Shown: positions 10,736 to 21,676 of the stretch, piece after piece | Numbering within the stretch: the first letter of the stretch is position 1 | How the letters are laid out: each line of letters opens with the position of its first letter | Assembly: GCA_902728285.1 (NCBI GenBank) | Contig: CACVBU010000185.1 | Coordinates: forward strand, 1,172,845 to 1,236,844 | Reading direction: 5' to 3' | Length of the DNA stretch: 64,000 nt | Source: Clytia hemisphaerica | Lineage: Eukaryota > Cnidaria > Hydrozoa > Leptothecata > Clytiidae | Translations under genes and position numbers: made by a program | Notes under the pieces: generated by a model | What the model was told of the DNA's origin: nothing | The model's database searches: none | What the model saw: only the letters and a program-made list of their open reading frames with translations

Positions 10736-13298
10736 AAAGCCAAAAAGTGTTGTTTCTTTCAGCAGACATTACGATGATAAATTGATCAATTCAAAACAAA
10801 GACAAAAACAGGAAGCAACACAACTAAAATCTATCAAGTAGGTACTGTATATTGTCACTGGAAACAGTTATTGTTTTGAATCCACTCGGATAGCACTACG
10901 TATAAAAATACATATAGCCGACATCAATTGCCGCATTGAAGAAATATAGCATATGCGGTAGAATGCGGTAGTGAATATTGAATATATGTATTCTTACATG
11001 TACTCTATGCTATCCGTTCGCTTCAGTTTGAGCGCAAAGAAGATAGCTATAATTACGATGGCCGAAAAATTTATCCAAAGGAAAAATAGTGGCTTTCAAA
11101 AATATCGGAGCCGTGAAGTTTGACATCATTTCAAAAAACATTTTGACCAAGTGGGAGAATTCGAACGAAAACTTGCCGCCGTGATATCTAAACTAGTGTA
11201 TATATATAAGAATTGCGAAGCGATCCAGGCAAGTCACTCGATTCGCAAGTTGCAAGCAAGATATTTATAGGGTCACGCGATTTTAAAATAGATTCGTAAC
11301 CCCGCGAAACCCCAACAACTGCTAGGGTCCAAGAAGACTTGTTTTACTTCCGGTTTCGAATTCTTGAGTTCGAAATCGAACTTTCGAATCTTTAATTTCG
11401 AACGTTCGAATTATAAAAAGAACATTCAAAAACTCTTTTTCCAAAATGCAAGTTTTTGACAAACCCCCTAACGAAAGAACTAACATTTCGTCTCTGGTGG
11501 AAAAATTACCCTCTAGCTTCTTCAAAAAGTTTCCCTCGCAGAGCGAGACCATAGAGGCAACAAAATTAAACAAACTTGAGACATCACCTGGTTTATTGAG
11601 ACAGAGATGTGAAATACAGAGAATTTAAAGACTAGAATTTAATGGAAAATAAATTGATTTATGCAATTTCAAAATTCAATAATCATAATCAATTAGAAAT
11701 ATCGTTTAATTGCATCATAAATTCTGAAAATTTTAACAACGTTTTAAAATTATGTTATATAAAACTATTAGCGCTGTAAAATCCTGAGATGAAAATGATG
11801 AAAAACCAGATAAAAAGTAAAGATCTGAGATTTTGAAAGTATTCTTCAACGATACTAAGCAAAATCTCTAAATTTTACTGGCTGTGTATTTTTTTAAAGT
11901 TGGGAAATCTAAAGGCTTTTAAAATCTTAAGTATGTTGGAGACAAATATGGCAAATCTTTTACCCTTGAGTTGCTGACAAACAGGAGCAAACTCTTCACA
12001 TAAAAAAGTAAAAAAAAATCTGTGCCTTTTTTCTCGGCTGTAGGCTGTATTAATTGTAGCACAGAAATTTAAAACAGTTAAAGTGCATCATAAAAATAAT
12101 GTCAAGTTTTGTCGATGTATTTTGACATTTTACAAGTCATTACCATTATCATTATCAACAATAAAATCCTTTAAAATACAATAACATGTCAATGTTCTAT
12201 TTCTCTGACCACCAATGCGTATTCATAAACAACAAACAACAACCACGGAGTCCACATCATCGAGCGAGGGTCGGCCAAGCCAGAATTTAAAAAACAACAA
12301 CAAACAAACAGTTCTTCTTCCACTCAATAAGGGGAGGAATTAATTTTTCCAGGTTAGCCATATCCAAAATATATTATCTTTTTTCCCATTTCAAAACATA
12401 CTTAAAGTCCAAATTCATGTTGTGCTCTCTACTACCAAGAATCAAGATCCAATCATCCAAGGAATGGTTCTCCCACCATCATAATACAGTTCATTTTTCA
12501 GCTTTGAGCATCTTTTTGCAACGAGGCAACAACTCCGTTGAGGCTGCTGCCCTGTTGATGAAACAATAAAAATTCCATCTTCTTTCTTTCTCATTCCACA
12601 GTTCAGCTGCTTTCTTCATTTCTTTTCATCAAGCACCGTCTCTTTTCAATTTCAAAACAACAATAATTTTATTTTTCAAAGAGAGAGTCAACATTCGAAT
12701 TCAAAGTCAACATTAGAAAGTCTTTGCCCGAGTCAATGCAACGACTTCTTGAAAAACGAGCGTTTGAACGCTTCCAGACCGCGCTGATTTTCCGATCTCT
12801 TCTTTAAATTTCTTAACTTAAACATTAGGGAGATAATCAGAACAGAAACTCGCCCGAAGATTATCTCCGTAACTATTTAGATCTGGTATACATCCTCTAC
12901 ACTAAAAACCAATTGTTCCAAATTTACGGAAGCGACGGATAGAAATGTATGAGAAAGTGCCGCCTGATGGATCGAAATGATGTTTTCGGTACCGTAGAAA
13001 ACGCACATCAAGTTTTCCTTGGCGCTCCCCTGGTATATAGAATTTAAAGGTACATGCACACGATAGCAAAACTGCTTCGCTCATGTATATTCGCTTCGCA
13101 ATAACATGTATTACTTTTTTGTGATTTGATGCGTTATGTATTGATGTTATGTTATGTATATGTTATGATCTTATTATCTTTTTTCCGGTCTGCACTTTGT
13201 TGACCTGTGACCTGTTGACCTGTGACCTGTGACCTGCGTTTCGAACTAGCCGTTCAATTTTCGAAAAATGGCAAATTAGCCAAAAGAGCCAATATGTT
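10736..13298. other. Long region without a convincing gene
   Basis: Mostly AT-rich spacer. A 60-codon plus-strand frame with an ATG at 11446 (MQVFDKPPNERTNISSLVEK) has some coding character but no support. Around 11210-11265 the string GCGAAGCGATCCAG, followed by CGCAAGTTGCAA, recurs near 13803-13840, marking a dispersed repeat. A short GACCTGT/TGACCTGTGACC tandem repeat sits at about 13200-13235. No RNA gene was seen. Confidence 0.35.
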
Positions 13299-13466
13299 AT
13301 GGCACCGATTATAGATAGATATAAAAGCTTGTTAGAAGAATTGGACTCTATATTTTCACATGAAAATGGTCAACCAGACCCAGGCTATGAAAAAGAGTTG
13401 TTTAAAAACATTTCTCACGCAAAGGTTACAGAATGGTCCAACTTATCGGAAAAGTTTAAAAACTAA
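13299..13466 (+). CDS. Small ORF, 55 codons, coding-like
   Basis: ATG at 13299 to TAA at 13466. It starts MAPIIDRYKSLLEELDSIFS and ends KVTEWSNLSEKFKN. Composition is protein-like: amphipathic helices, mixed charged residues, no low complexity. The start has GTT before ATG and G after it. I do not recognise it. It could be a micropeptide, a terminal exon, or a transposon remnant. There is no neighbouring gene to give context. Confidence 0.35.
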   Translation: MAPIIDRYKSLLEELDSIFSHENGQPDPGYEKELFKNISHAKVTEWSNLSEKFKN

Positions 13467-14335
13467 ATTACAATTCTTATCAAACTCCCACAAATCTTGG
13501 AATCAGCGGTCGCCAACAGTGTGTAAGTAATATACGTATTACAATTCCCATCACCTGAAAGCCGAGCTTTCTCAAGAAAATGATATTACGGCTATTGTTA
13601 AATCATATCTCATTATATCCCCTCCATCACCTTGAGTATGAATATAATTTTAATGGATAATAACGTAGAAATGATGGTATTTTATCAATATAAAAGGGGT
13701 TGCGCGCGTTTCAGAACTCTTCCGTCCCTCCACTCTGTTTGCATAGCAAAGACATGCGCGAGAGGCGAGAGTGACAAAAACAAGCCGTGTCATGTTTATA
13801 AGTTGCGAAGCGATCCAGAGCCTCCTCGATTATTGCAAGTTGCAAACCAAAAATTTAATGACAAACAAACGTTGTATATTAAAAAAGATGACAACACTAA
13901 ACACTCTCAGGGGATCTTGAATTTAAAAAGAGTTGTTGCAATAAACAAACTGTACCCTTATAATCATAAAGGTTGGTGAGTCCAGTCAAAACACAGATTT
14001 GATCTGTAGCGTCATGCTTCACCTTCCACCTTTACTTTACAAAATGGAGAAAGTTTTACAATAACCAAGGAAAATGTCAAAAATTCTGAGAGATGAATTC
14101 TTTTTGCATACTAACATGTGTAAAATACTGAACAAAAAGGAAGAAAAGCATAGTACAGACCATTTTTCCAGGGAAACAATTTCATTTTTCCAAAAGAATG
14201 CAAAAAAGGAAAATTCATGACAACAGTATTAAACCACATTTCAAATGCATGTAAAGGAAAGTTCATACACTACTAGGTCAAAAAACATTGATTAGGCTCA
14301 TGTTCAATGTTTTTCACTCACAGTCGGTAGTTTTT
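13467..14335. other. Spacer with dispersed repeat copy
   Basis: Contains the second copy of the GCGAAGCGATCCAG repeat (about 13803-13820) also seen near 11213. An open frame over 13632-13979 shows no recognisable domain and overlaps that repeat, so I do not call it a gene. Confidence 0.35.
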
Positions 14336-14572
14336 ATTGACAATCAACAGTTTTATTGGACGGTCAATTACAGATTATTGACAAAAAAAATTTTCTATTG
14401 ACTGTCAATCCATTTTCTTGAAAAGTAAAAGAATATATTGACCGTCAATATTTCTTTATTTACAGTCAATTTTTTGGATTGACTGTCAAGTACTCATATT
14501 GACAATCAATATTTACATGTTGACAGTCAATTATTTTGATGACAGCTGGTTTCTTACATTGACTGTCAAGCT
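14336..14572. repeat. Array of TTGAC-N-GTCAA palindromes
   Basis: About nine copies or half copies of an 11-bp palindrome TTGAC-N-GTCAA occur within 237 bp: near 14337, 14356, 14397, 14437, 14461 (half), 14479, 14499, 14520 and 14559, with centre bases A, C, T or G. Spacing is irregular (about 18-40 bp) and spacers are not conserved, so this is not a simple tandem duplication. A weaker group of the same motif lies at 19120-19225. Function unknown. Confidence 0.65.
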
Positions 14573-14624
14573 TGAAAGCATCAGAGGACGATTTAATGAT
14601 TTCTTTAGTTTAAATTCCTCTTAA

Positions 14625-15095
14625 AGGGACCCCTCGCTTAAAAATGATAACAAGACACTCACTTCATAATCATATAAAAAGCAACTTCCCAAAGTATTAG
14701 CACACAAAACTCCGTCTTCGCTCCATAATTACAACTTATAAATTTTGATGTTCACTCAACTTTCGGAAATTTCAAATGGCTTCTGAAGGCCTTCGAATTT
14801 TCTCGCGCTCTTGTCCCACCAAGTTGTCGACACAAATGCACCAGAAAATTAGAGTACGAGTGTAGTTTTCAGGCCAGCTCTGGTTCGAACAGTCTAGAAT
14901 CCGCGCTCTTCTCCTAAGAAAAACCCTTTGCTTGGAGTCGAGTTGCGGGTTTATGGAGAATCGGCATCGGCTTCAGAACTCCAAATGAGCCCTGGTTGCT
15001 AGCAGTAAGTTTTATGTTCTTTGAATATGCTGTTAGGGGTTTTTGGACCAATATAATTTGATTTCATAAAGATCACAAACAAGCGAGGGGTCCCT
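14625..15095. mobile_element. MITE with TTAA target duplication
   Basis: A 471-bp element with termini AGGGACCCCTCGCTT and AAGCGAGGGGTCCCT, perfect inverted copies, each flanked outside by TTAA (14621-14624 and 15096-15099). TTAA duplications are typical of piggyBac and Kolobok DNA transposons; I cannot decide between them without family matches. No transposase reading is present. Confidence 0.8.
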
Positions 15096-15099
15096 TTAA

Positions 15100-16313
15100 A
15101 AAATTCTTAAGAAGATACTCTTGCCTTGATGTCTTGCCTTACAATGATGTTAACTATTATATGTAAAAACTTTGTTTACAGTTTCTACAACTTGTAATTG
15201 TACTACATAAAGAATGAAAATAAACTTAGCCTTATTTAGTTTGTTTACAAATTTTATCTCTACGCATGACATTCGAAACGTACTGATTGGTAGAATCAAT
15301 TCCATAAACAATATGCGACTCAATCAAACAACAACAATGTTTCAATGTTTCTCAGAAAAAAAAAGAACAGTCCTTCGCAGTTGTTTCGAACTAAAATTTT
15401 GAACCAAACTCCATCCGAAGAAAGAAAATATTCTTACTAACTTATTATGTTTTTTTTTCTCTCGATTATAGTATTTGGAGATCGCCCAAGTGAAACTCCC
15501 AGAAGGTAGAGATCGTTGTTTAGATAAAGGATTCTTGATCAAGGATGACTAAACACAGCCAAAACAACACAATTAACGAGGGTAAGATAGTTTCGATGTA
15601 AAAAACAACAAAAAGACTGCTACTTTTCAGTGTTGAATTAAGTTAAATCTTTTTAGGCCTCTTTTCGTAAAAAAGATAATCCTGAATGTTATTATTCTAA
15701 TTTAGCACGCACTCAAGATAAACAGCTACGTAAAAGCTTCAAAATAAGTTCAGACAGAAGATTGTACAAGACACTGTGTGACCGTAATGTTAATAGTCAT
15801 TTATTTTGAATCTATTGGACATCATTCGAATATTTACAAATAAAATTGGAACAACTAAAATGCAATTTTGTGACCATGAATATTCATCAATATAAGTTAA
15901 TTCGAATACTTATAAATAAAACTTGAATGTACTTAAAAGTGGAACTACTATGCCCTAGTATATAAAATGCTATTGTATATGGTACAAGTAAAATTATAAA
16001 ATTGTATATTATTATAGATTATATTTTCGTTCCAAATATTGGATATTTATATATATTAGGATAAAGAAAAATATAGCTTAGTATATGAAATATTAGTTTA
16101 AAAATGGAACACATTGAAATCAAATCACTTTCCTTCTCACTAAAGCTAAAAAAATATTTGAAAATTAACTCCCTAGGTAAATTAAAACTATTGTGGATAT
16201 AAATGTGTACATGTTTTTTAAGACCCTCAGAACTAGTTTGTTGGCAACATCTCAATAAATTCTTTTTGACGTTATTAAAAGATATACTTCGGGGCTTTTG
16301 ACCTTTCCTACCT
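15100..16313. other. AT-rich spacer, no gene seen
   Basis: Several short frames in both directions overlap each other and have no recognisable domain. TTCGAATAYTTAYAAATAAAA occurs twice (about 15827 and 15901), a small local duplication. Confidence 0.35.
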
Positions 16314-16548
16314 TTTGAGAAATCTATATGAATTGTACCAACCATTACAAAAATGTTGGTTTTAACCTTTCCGACCCTTCCATATTGTACTGAACGTTAC
16401 TTGTGCAATTTGTTTTTCTACGACCCTAAGAGATTTTGAGAAATTTATGTAAATTGTACCGACCATTACAAAAATTTGTTGGTTTTAACATTTCCGACCC
16501 TTCTATATTGTACTGAACGTTTCTTGTGCAATTTATTTTTCTGCACTT
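16314..16548. repeat. Tandem duplication, about 118-bp unit
   Basis: Two adjacent copies (about 16314-16430 and 16432-16548). Each contains TTTTGAGAAAT, GAATTGTACC or AAATTGTACC, CCATTACAAAAAT, GTTGGTTTTAAC and ATATTGTACTGAACGTT in the same order. Divergence is low, so the duplication is fairly recent. Confidence 0.65.
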
Positions 16549-16864
16549 AGTGCACTGAAAAGGTACTAAAACCCCATTTTCTTGCTTCCCTCAGAAAAAT
16601 ACCAGAATTCAAAGAATTGCCATAAAACGACAACCGTTTGAAGTCAGACTGTGAAATTTCTTACATTATTGATTATAACAAAATATCCAAAAAAGCAAAG
16701 CACATTCTGACACGCTGATTCTTACAGACCGTGGTTGTTAAATTCTCTTAAGAACTCTGACGAAAAGACAAAGGAAACACCTATTCTCTGATGTCTTCGT
16801 CTTCAGAAGAAGGATGAAAAACAAGATATTTCTCATAGTAGGCCTGGTAATGTTCTACATGATG

Positions 16865-17509
16865 TTATAGATCAACTACTTTGTTGTCGGCGTCTAATTC
16901 AACAGTCCCTAACAAAAAGTTGCTAGAAAGACTCCAACCCTTGCGTTTCCACGTAAGCATTAGTACCCCATCCTTCATTTTTATTTGTTTGAGATCCACC
17001 GTTTTCATCTCCCCCTCTTCGATTTCTTCACACACCTCACAAAATCCCAGCTCCGTTTCCCAAGCAACAGCAGCGATATCACCTTTTTTGATTTTTGGAG
17101 GATAGACGTTCTTTAGATAGATGCTGTTTTCGTCGGTAGGTTGGTCGGTGGCGAGATGGTCAGTAGGTTGGTCGGTAGGTTGGTCGGTGGCGAGATGGTC
17201 GGTAGGTTGGTCGGTGGCGAGATGGTCAGTAACTTGGTCTGTGGCGAGATGGTCGGTAACTTGGTCTGTGGCGAGATAGTCGGTGATGAGATCGTCGGTA
17301 GGTTGGTCGGTGGTGAGATCGTCGGTAGGTTGGTCGGTGGCGAGATCGTCAGTAGGTTGGAAGGTATTTCTCTTCCTCTTTTTCTTCACCTGATTTACCA
17401 GCTTTTTTCGTTGGCGATATTGGTAAAGGCTTATTCCTTCTTGTTCGGCTTGCATCCTTAAAGCATAAGAGGTAATTACACGTATTTTTATAAGAGCATT
17501 GTTATACAA
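16865..17509 (-). CDS. Hypothetical protein with TDQPTD/TDHLATD repeats
   Basis: Minus-strand frame. A likely exon start lies near 17461 (an AG acceptor context before ATG CAA GCC). The protein starts MQAEQEGISLYQYRQRKKLV with a basic stretch KKKRKRNTF, then about 75 residues of Thr/Asp/Pro/His repeats from an imperfect 12-bp DNA repeat (about 17135-17358). The C-terminal domain of about 85 residues includes KIKKGDIAAVAWETELGFCEV and MLTWKRKGWSLSSN and ends VDL. That end resembles a small beta-barrel with alternating hydrophobic strands, but no family is certain. It may be the last exon of the gene whose exons lie at 19018-18199 and near 17995-17883. Confidence 0.45.
   Translation of the reverse strand: MYNNALIKIRVITSYALRMQAEQEGISLYQYRQRKKLVNQVKKKRKRNTFQPTDDLATDQPTDDLTTDQPTDDLITDYLATDQVTDHLATDQVTDHLATDQPTDHLATDQPTDQPTDHLATDQPTDENSIYLKNVYPPKIKKGDIAAVAWETELGFCEVCEEIEEGEMKTVDLKQIKMKDGVLMLTWKRKGWSLSSNFLLGTVELDADNKVVDL
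17135..17358. repeat. GGT(C/A)GGTNGG-type minisatellite
   Basis: Imperfect 12-bp units built from GGTCGGTAGGTT and GGTCGGTGGCGAGAT. On the minus strand they are in frame and encode TDQPTD and TDHLATD. The repeat length is a multiple of three, so the frame stays open through it. Confidence 0.75.
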
Positions 17510-18198
17510 GACACAAAGCTGAAATTCGGCTATACCTTCGATAAATATTTAAGTCTTGGCCTCAGCGTATGAAAAGCAGAATAACTCAAAAAAAAATTCA
17601 GCAAAAGAATAACAGCAGCCCAGCAAAAGTCTAAATTTCCTGATTCTTATAAAAATTACCAAATCTTAAAGAAAAAGTGGAAAAATAATAATTGACCTTA
17701 GGGTTTTCCCTTTTTGCATGCAATTTTTATATTTCTCATGATGTAATATTTTCTTTGATTGACACACCAATTCAAATTTATCATGGATTAAGGTATTGTC
17801 CATATGGAAAGATTACACCATGATTATTGAGATTTTGAAATAACAATAGATCAACAAATAGAATATATCAAAATATAATTAATTACTTTTCCTTCTCTTG
17901 GTGCTTTTTGGTTGCCAGAATAGAGCTGAAAATCGTTTGCTAAAGAACTTTCTCGCATGCTTGTCCGTGGTTTCCATCTTTAAAGCCTTCATTAGCTATA
18001 GAAAAAGAAAGCAAAAGCGCATTATTTATTCGCCTATGGATACTAAAAATGTTTTGAGTGCAAATTTCTCGCTTAAAGTGACAGCTCTTTCTAACAACAA
18101 TTTAGGAGCGGGATACGTATAAAGAATTCGACATAATCAGAGACACAGAATTTAAGTTAACATTTACCCAGTAAAGAGCATTTGCCTTCTCTATCTCG
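17510..18198 (-). other. Spacer with a candidate minus-strand exon (17883-17995)
   Basis: On the minus strand, acceptor CTATAG ends at 17996, and the following frame reads KMETTDKHARKFFSKRF then FWQPKSTKRRK before a stop at 17883. It is basic and coding-like, and lies between the other two minus-strand gene parts, so it could be a middle or alternative exon. I could not join the phases cleanly to its neighbours. The rest is AT-rich spacer. Confidence 0.3.
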
Positions 18199-19018
18199 TT
18201 ACCATGGTTTTCCTCTCCTTCGTTGAAACCTCTTGATAGCTTTATTAGCAACATTCTGAAAAAAAATTAAATGAATCGTTATACCTCTTGAAGATAGTAC
18301 AAGGTTTAAGGACAAACACAGGACATCGTTTAGGAAAAAGGGTAAAACCAGAAGTCCCAAAAATTCCCTTAAGACAAATTTTCACGTTTTTCATAAATAA
18401 ACCAAATTCGGCAGAAAGGGAAAAGGAAAGAATGACTTTTATTTTTTATTACTAGGTCGTAGAAAGGAGGCGAGGTGAACTAAAATAAATCTTCCAATAC
18501 TCTACAATCGATCACGATCAAAAGACGATGAAAAAATTTAAAGTTTAAGAACGTGAACTTACCAAATACACTATATGAGCAGCATAATTGTTGGGATGGT
18601 TCTTGTTCTTAAATTCTTCAAGTGTGTACGTGAAGTCAGTTTCACACCGACAAAACGGGACAATATCTTTGTATTTGTTGTAAAATTCCAACAAGAATTC
18701 AAATGTTAGCTCTGATTGTGATTGATTTTGTGTTAAGTTTTCTCCTTCTATTTGCTCTGATGGTCGTGCAATTTGAATTTTAGGAGTTGGGCGGTTGTTG
18801 GAAGGTGGTGTTTGTTGAGTGTTTAATGGTAATTGGTGAAGTGGTTGCATGTAGTTGAGAAGGTTGTGTGAGTTTATGAGATGGCTGTATGTTTGAAAAT
18901 TCTGCTCGATCATTGGCAATTCTGTCGACGGACCACCCGTTGATGCTGTTGGTGATGACCTGATAAACATTGCTGGGTTGAAGACTGGTGTTGGTGCGTG
19001 GCCAGGTAAAGAAGACAT
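18199..19018 (-). CDS. Hypothetical two-exon gene, about 170 residues
   Basis: ATG at 19018 on the minus strand. Exon 1 (19018-18563) encodes a Pro/Ser/Gln-rich, probably disordered N-terminus (MSSLPGHAPTPVFNPAMF), then a compact end with FLLEFYNKYKDIVPF, CRCETDFTYTLEEF and NNYAAHIVYL. It stops at a consensus donor TTG|GTAAGT (18562). The acceptor TTTTTTTCAG gives exon 2 from 18256, in phase, with the basic tail AIKRFQRRRGKPW and a stop at 18199. In another phase exon 2 also stays open (FNEGEENHGNEIEKANALYW) to a donor GTAAAT, so alternative splicing to downstream exons is possible. No family is recognised. The good splice sites make a real gene more likely than chance. Confidence 0.45.
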
Positions 19019-19114
19019 GGTGTTCGTGTGAAGATCGACGTGAAATAAAAAAATCGAAGATTATCGAAATTGAAGATTACAATTTAGAGCCCGCGCACTT
19101 CCCAAAAAATGTCC

Positions 19115-19230
19115 GGATATCCATTGACGGTCAATAAAAGATTCCTTCTATTTCTATATCAGTTGTCAATAAATCGTTCGAAAAATAAATTGACTTCTGA
19201 TATTTTTTTCTGATTGTCAATATTTAATTC
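19115..19230. repeat. Second, weaker TTGAC/GTCAA cluster
   Basis: One full palindrome (TTGACGGTCAA at about 19124) and three half or decayed sites (TTGTCAATAAA, TTGACTTCTGA, TTGTCAATATT) within about 110 bp. It has the same motif as the array at 14336-14572 and sits just upstream of the minus-strand gene that starts at 19018. Confidence 0.4.
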
Positions 19231-19959
19231 TATAATCCCCTCACCCCTATAAAACTTGAAATTAAACCATAACACGTAGCATTTTAAAAAAGACTTTGAG
19301 TTTTGAGGACCACTACGATCTTTGAAGTCAAGTTATGGCAAAATAAAATGGATTCAGGAAAACTAAAAGGTAAAAAAATTCTTAACTTTATTCTGTAAGT
19401 GTTTTCGAAGCAAGAAAATTGTTTCCATCCTTTCTAGTCTGTTCCTCTGGATTTCTTCAAAAAGTGGGCTCATTTTTTTTGGATCCAAAACAATGGCACC
19501 ATTTGAAAACAATGTTTGATTCGAAATTCGAAATTCGAAAATTAGGCTCTATTTATATGAGGAAAAACATAGCCGATGAGAGAAAACCCCCAAAAGGAGA
19601 GCAATGGCCTGCACGTCACAAAAAAGGGCGTGGCATATCGACGCGGAACTGATTGCGCAATCAAACTATGACATCATCTCAAAATTCTAACTTTGAACTT
19701 GGAAATTTTTCTTTCGTAAGCATAGGCTGTCCATGTAAAATTGAGTGAAAATAAGTCCGAAAACATTTCTGTTCTCTCTCTTGCTTTTAAAAGTACCGTT
19801 TGTTTAAACAGTTTTGACTGAAAATAAACGTGAGATATCTTTGATCTATCTAACTTTAAGTGAGTTTTGTGGATATGTATTACTGTAGCCCATTCCCCGT
19901 TTATTCAAGAATGCCTTTATTTGTAGTTATACGATATTATAATATTTGATTCAGATATA
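19231..19959. other. Spacer, no gene seen
   Basis: An open frame over 19419-19652 has no recognisable domain. The repeated TTCGAAATTCGAAA at about 19510 gives local palindromes. I see nothing else. Confidence 0.35.
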
Positions 19960-20740
19960 CAGTGGAACCTCTAATTAGCGGACACCGTCGGGGAAAGGGG
20001 TTAGTGTCCGCTAATTAGAAGTGTCCGCCTTTTAGAAACTTTTGATCTCGGAGCTCCAACTTTGAAATTAGGCCATCCCAGGGTGTCGAAAATACAAAAT
20101 TGGGGTCTAAAGTACTTATTTGCAGACACTAGGCCATAAAAGAGCTCGAGTGACTGGCAAGAGGTTAAATCGAGGTGGTGGGTACGGACTTGAAGTACCA
20201 GTGATTTATGATTTCTTTGGCCCACCTAAATTCGTTGAATTGGTCAAGGGAAAACTGGAAATTTGTGAAATAATTTGAATAATAAGGCTAATTTTGGACG
20301 TCTGTGACCCGTTTGATATTCAATGTCCGCTAATTGGAGAGCTAAAATAGGGGTTTTGGCCACAGATCTGTAAAGCCCGAAGGGCTAGATAAGCGACTTT
20401 TATCGAAAAGTGAAGCCTAGGTTTGGAAGAATTTCCTACCAAAGTCACGTGACTAAAATATGCAATTTCACCGCTTTGAGAGATGTGAAATAGCGTTCGC
20501 CGCCTACTTTTTTTGATCTCGCGCTCCAAAAACAATTAAAATGCCAGATCCTATCCGCGGGCACGAAATTTAAAAAGTCACTTTTTTGCTTCACTTTTTT
20601 TTGCTGGAGAAAGCTTAAAGTTGCATATCTAGCCCTTCGGGCTTTACACATCTGTGGTTTTGGCCATTTCGTGCAAAAAAATTTGTCCGCTATTCAGAGG
20701 GTCCGCTAATCAGAGGGTCCGCTAATTGAGTATCCGTTCA
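19960..20740. mobile_element. TA-inserted MITE (pogo/Tc1-like start), interrupted
   Basis: It starts CAGTGGAACCTCTAATTAGC directly after TATA, the terminus style of pogo/Tc1-mariner elements that duplicate TA. Sub-terminal GTCCGCTAATT repeats occur near the left end and, in several copies, at the right end (20690-20735, AGAGGGTCCGCTAATC and variants). The matching right terminus GAGGTTCCACTG is missing, so the right end is truncated or diverged. A 296-bp element is nested at 20361-20656. No transposase is encoded. Confidence 0.55.
20361..20656. mobile_element. hAT-like MITE nested in the previous element
   Basis: A 296-bp element with inverted ends CACAGATCTGTAAAGCCCGA and its near-perfect complement (one mismatch), the similarity continuing through AGGGCTAGAT. 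The 8-bp string GTTTTGGC flanks both ends (20353-20360 and 20657-20664). An 8-bp duplication with CA-rich termini is typical of hAT elements. No coding capacity. Confidence 0.8.
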
Positions 20741-21676
20741 TTAGTTTAGAATTCGGAAAAATTTTGTCGAAAATTATTAGTGCCTCACTCTCGGGAACCT
20801 GGCCGGTACCAGGGATCTTTTGTGATTTTTTTGTGGATTTTTACTGCAAAAGCAATCTAATAAGTGGCCAAAAAGCAGGCATTTTTTAGTCAAAAAACTT
20901 AATTTTGAACAATTTTTGGCTATAACCCAAGTTTATGTGAACGAACATCTTTTCGATTTGTTTTTTTTTTCAGGTGATCTTTACTTTTTCACAGAATCAG
21001 GGAGGTAAAACGTAACAATGAAAAAATCTGGGGTTAAAGTAACAAAACTACTCTGATCTTCTTTGGATACAGACAAAAAATGAGTGTTAATGAAAAATGC
21101 ACGCATAAAAATTCCAGGACTTTAATGCGTTCAGCTTATCTTCTCCTCGACGGGTGTGACGCATTAGTAGAGGGGATTGTGTTCGATTTTTTTATCTAGA
21201 TGTGTAAACTACTTCAAATGTTTTCTGCAATTTAAAATTTTTGACAAAAGCTTTTCAAAATGAAAATTTACTATTTGCTTTTGGTAAAATAAATACCACC
21301 CATACAAGTTATGGATCCGAAAATGAACACGCAAGTTTATTTTGTTCTGATGCATGTTCGTGCAAAATTTGATGTTCATAACATTAATATCTTGTCAAAA
21401 AAAAACCCAATTTCCTCCGTCTATGCGAGAGTGGAACATATAACGTAGTCAGAAGTAACACAACATTTTTCTTATGAATTATCTTTCATATCTTTCTCAA
21501 CTTTTTAAACACATTGAAAAAGACCAGTTGGCCGCAATACTCATAAGAAAGATGTGTTATCTATGACTACGTAACATCGATAGTTAATTTTCGGACACTT
21601 TCTATTACGGTCTGTTAGAAAAATCTATTTAAATTTAAGACATCTCAATTTAGGTGCATTTTCAAATATGTATATT
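20741..21676. other. Spacer, no gene seen
   Basis: AT-rich and without convincing frames. I recognise no repeat apart from short homopolymers. Confidence 0.35.

Noticed and set aside
11322..11573. 83-codon minus-strand frame opposite the 11446 ORF
   Set aside because: No recognisable domain; both strands are open by chance in this stretch, and neither has support.
13632..13979. 115-codon frame
   Set aside because: It overlaps a dispersed non-coding repeat (GCGAAGCGATCCAG) and has no domain or splice context.
17141..17461. Plus-strand frame across the GGTCGGTAGG repeat (VGRLVGGE repeats)
   Set aside because: Shadow of the minus-strand repeat; only the minus-strand frame continues into non-repetitive protein-like text.
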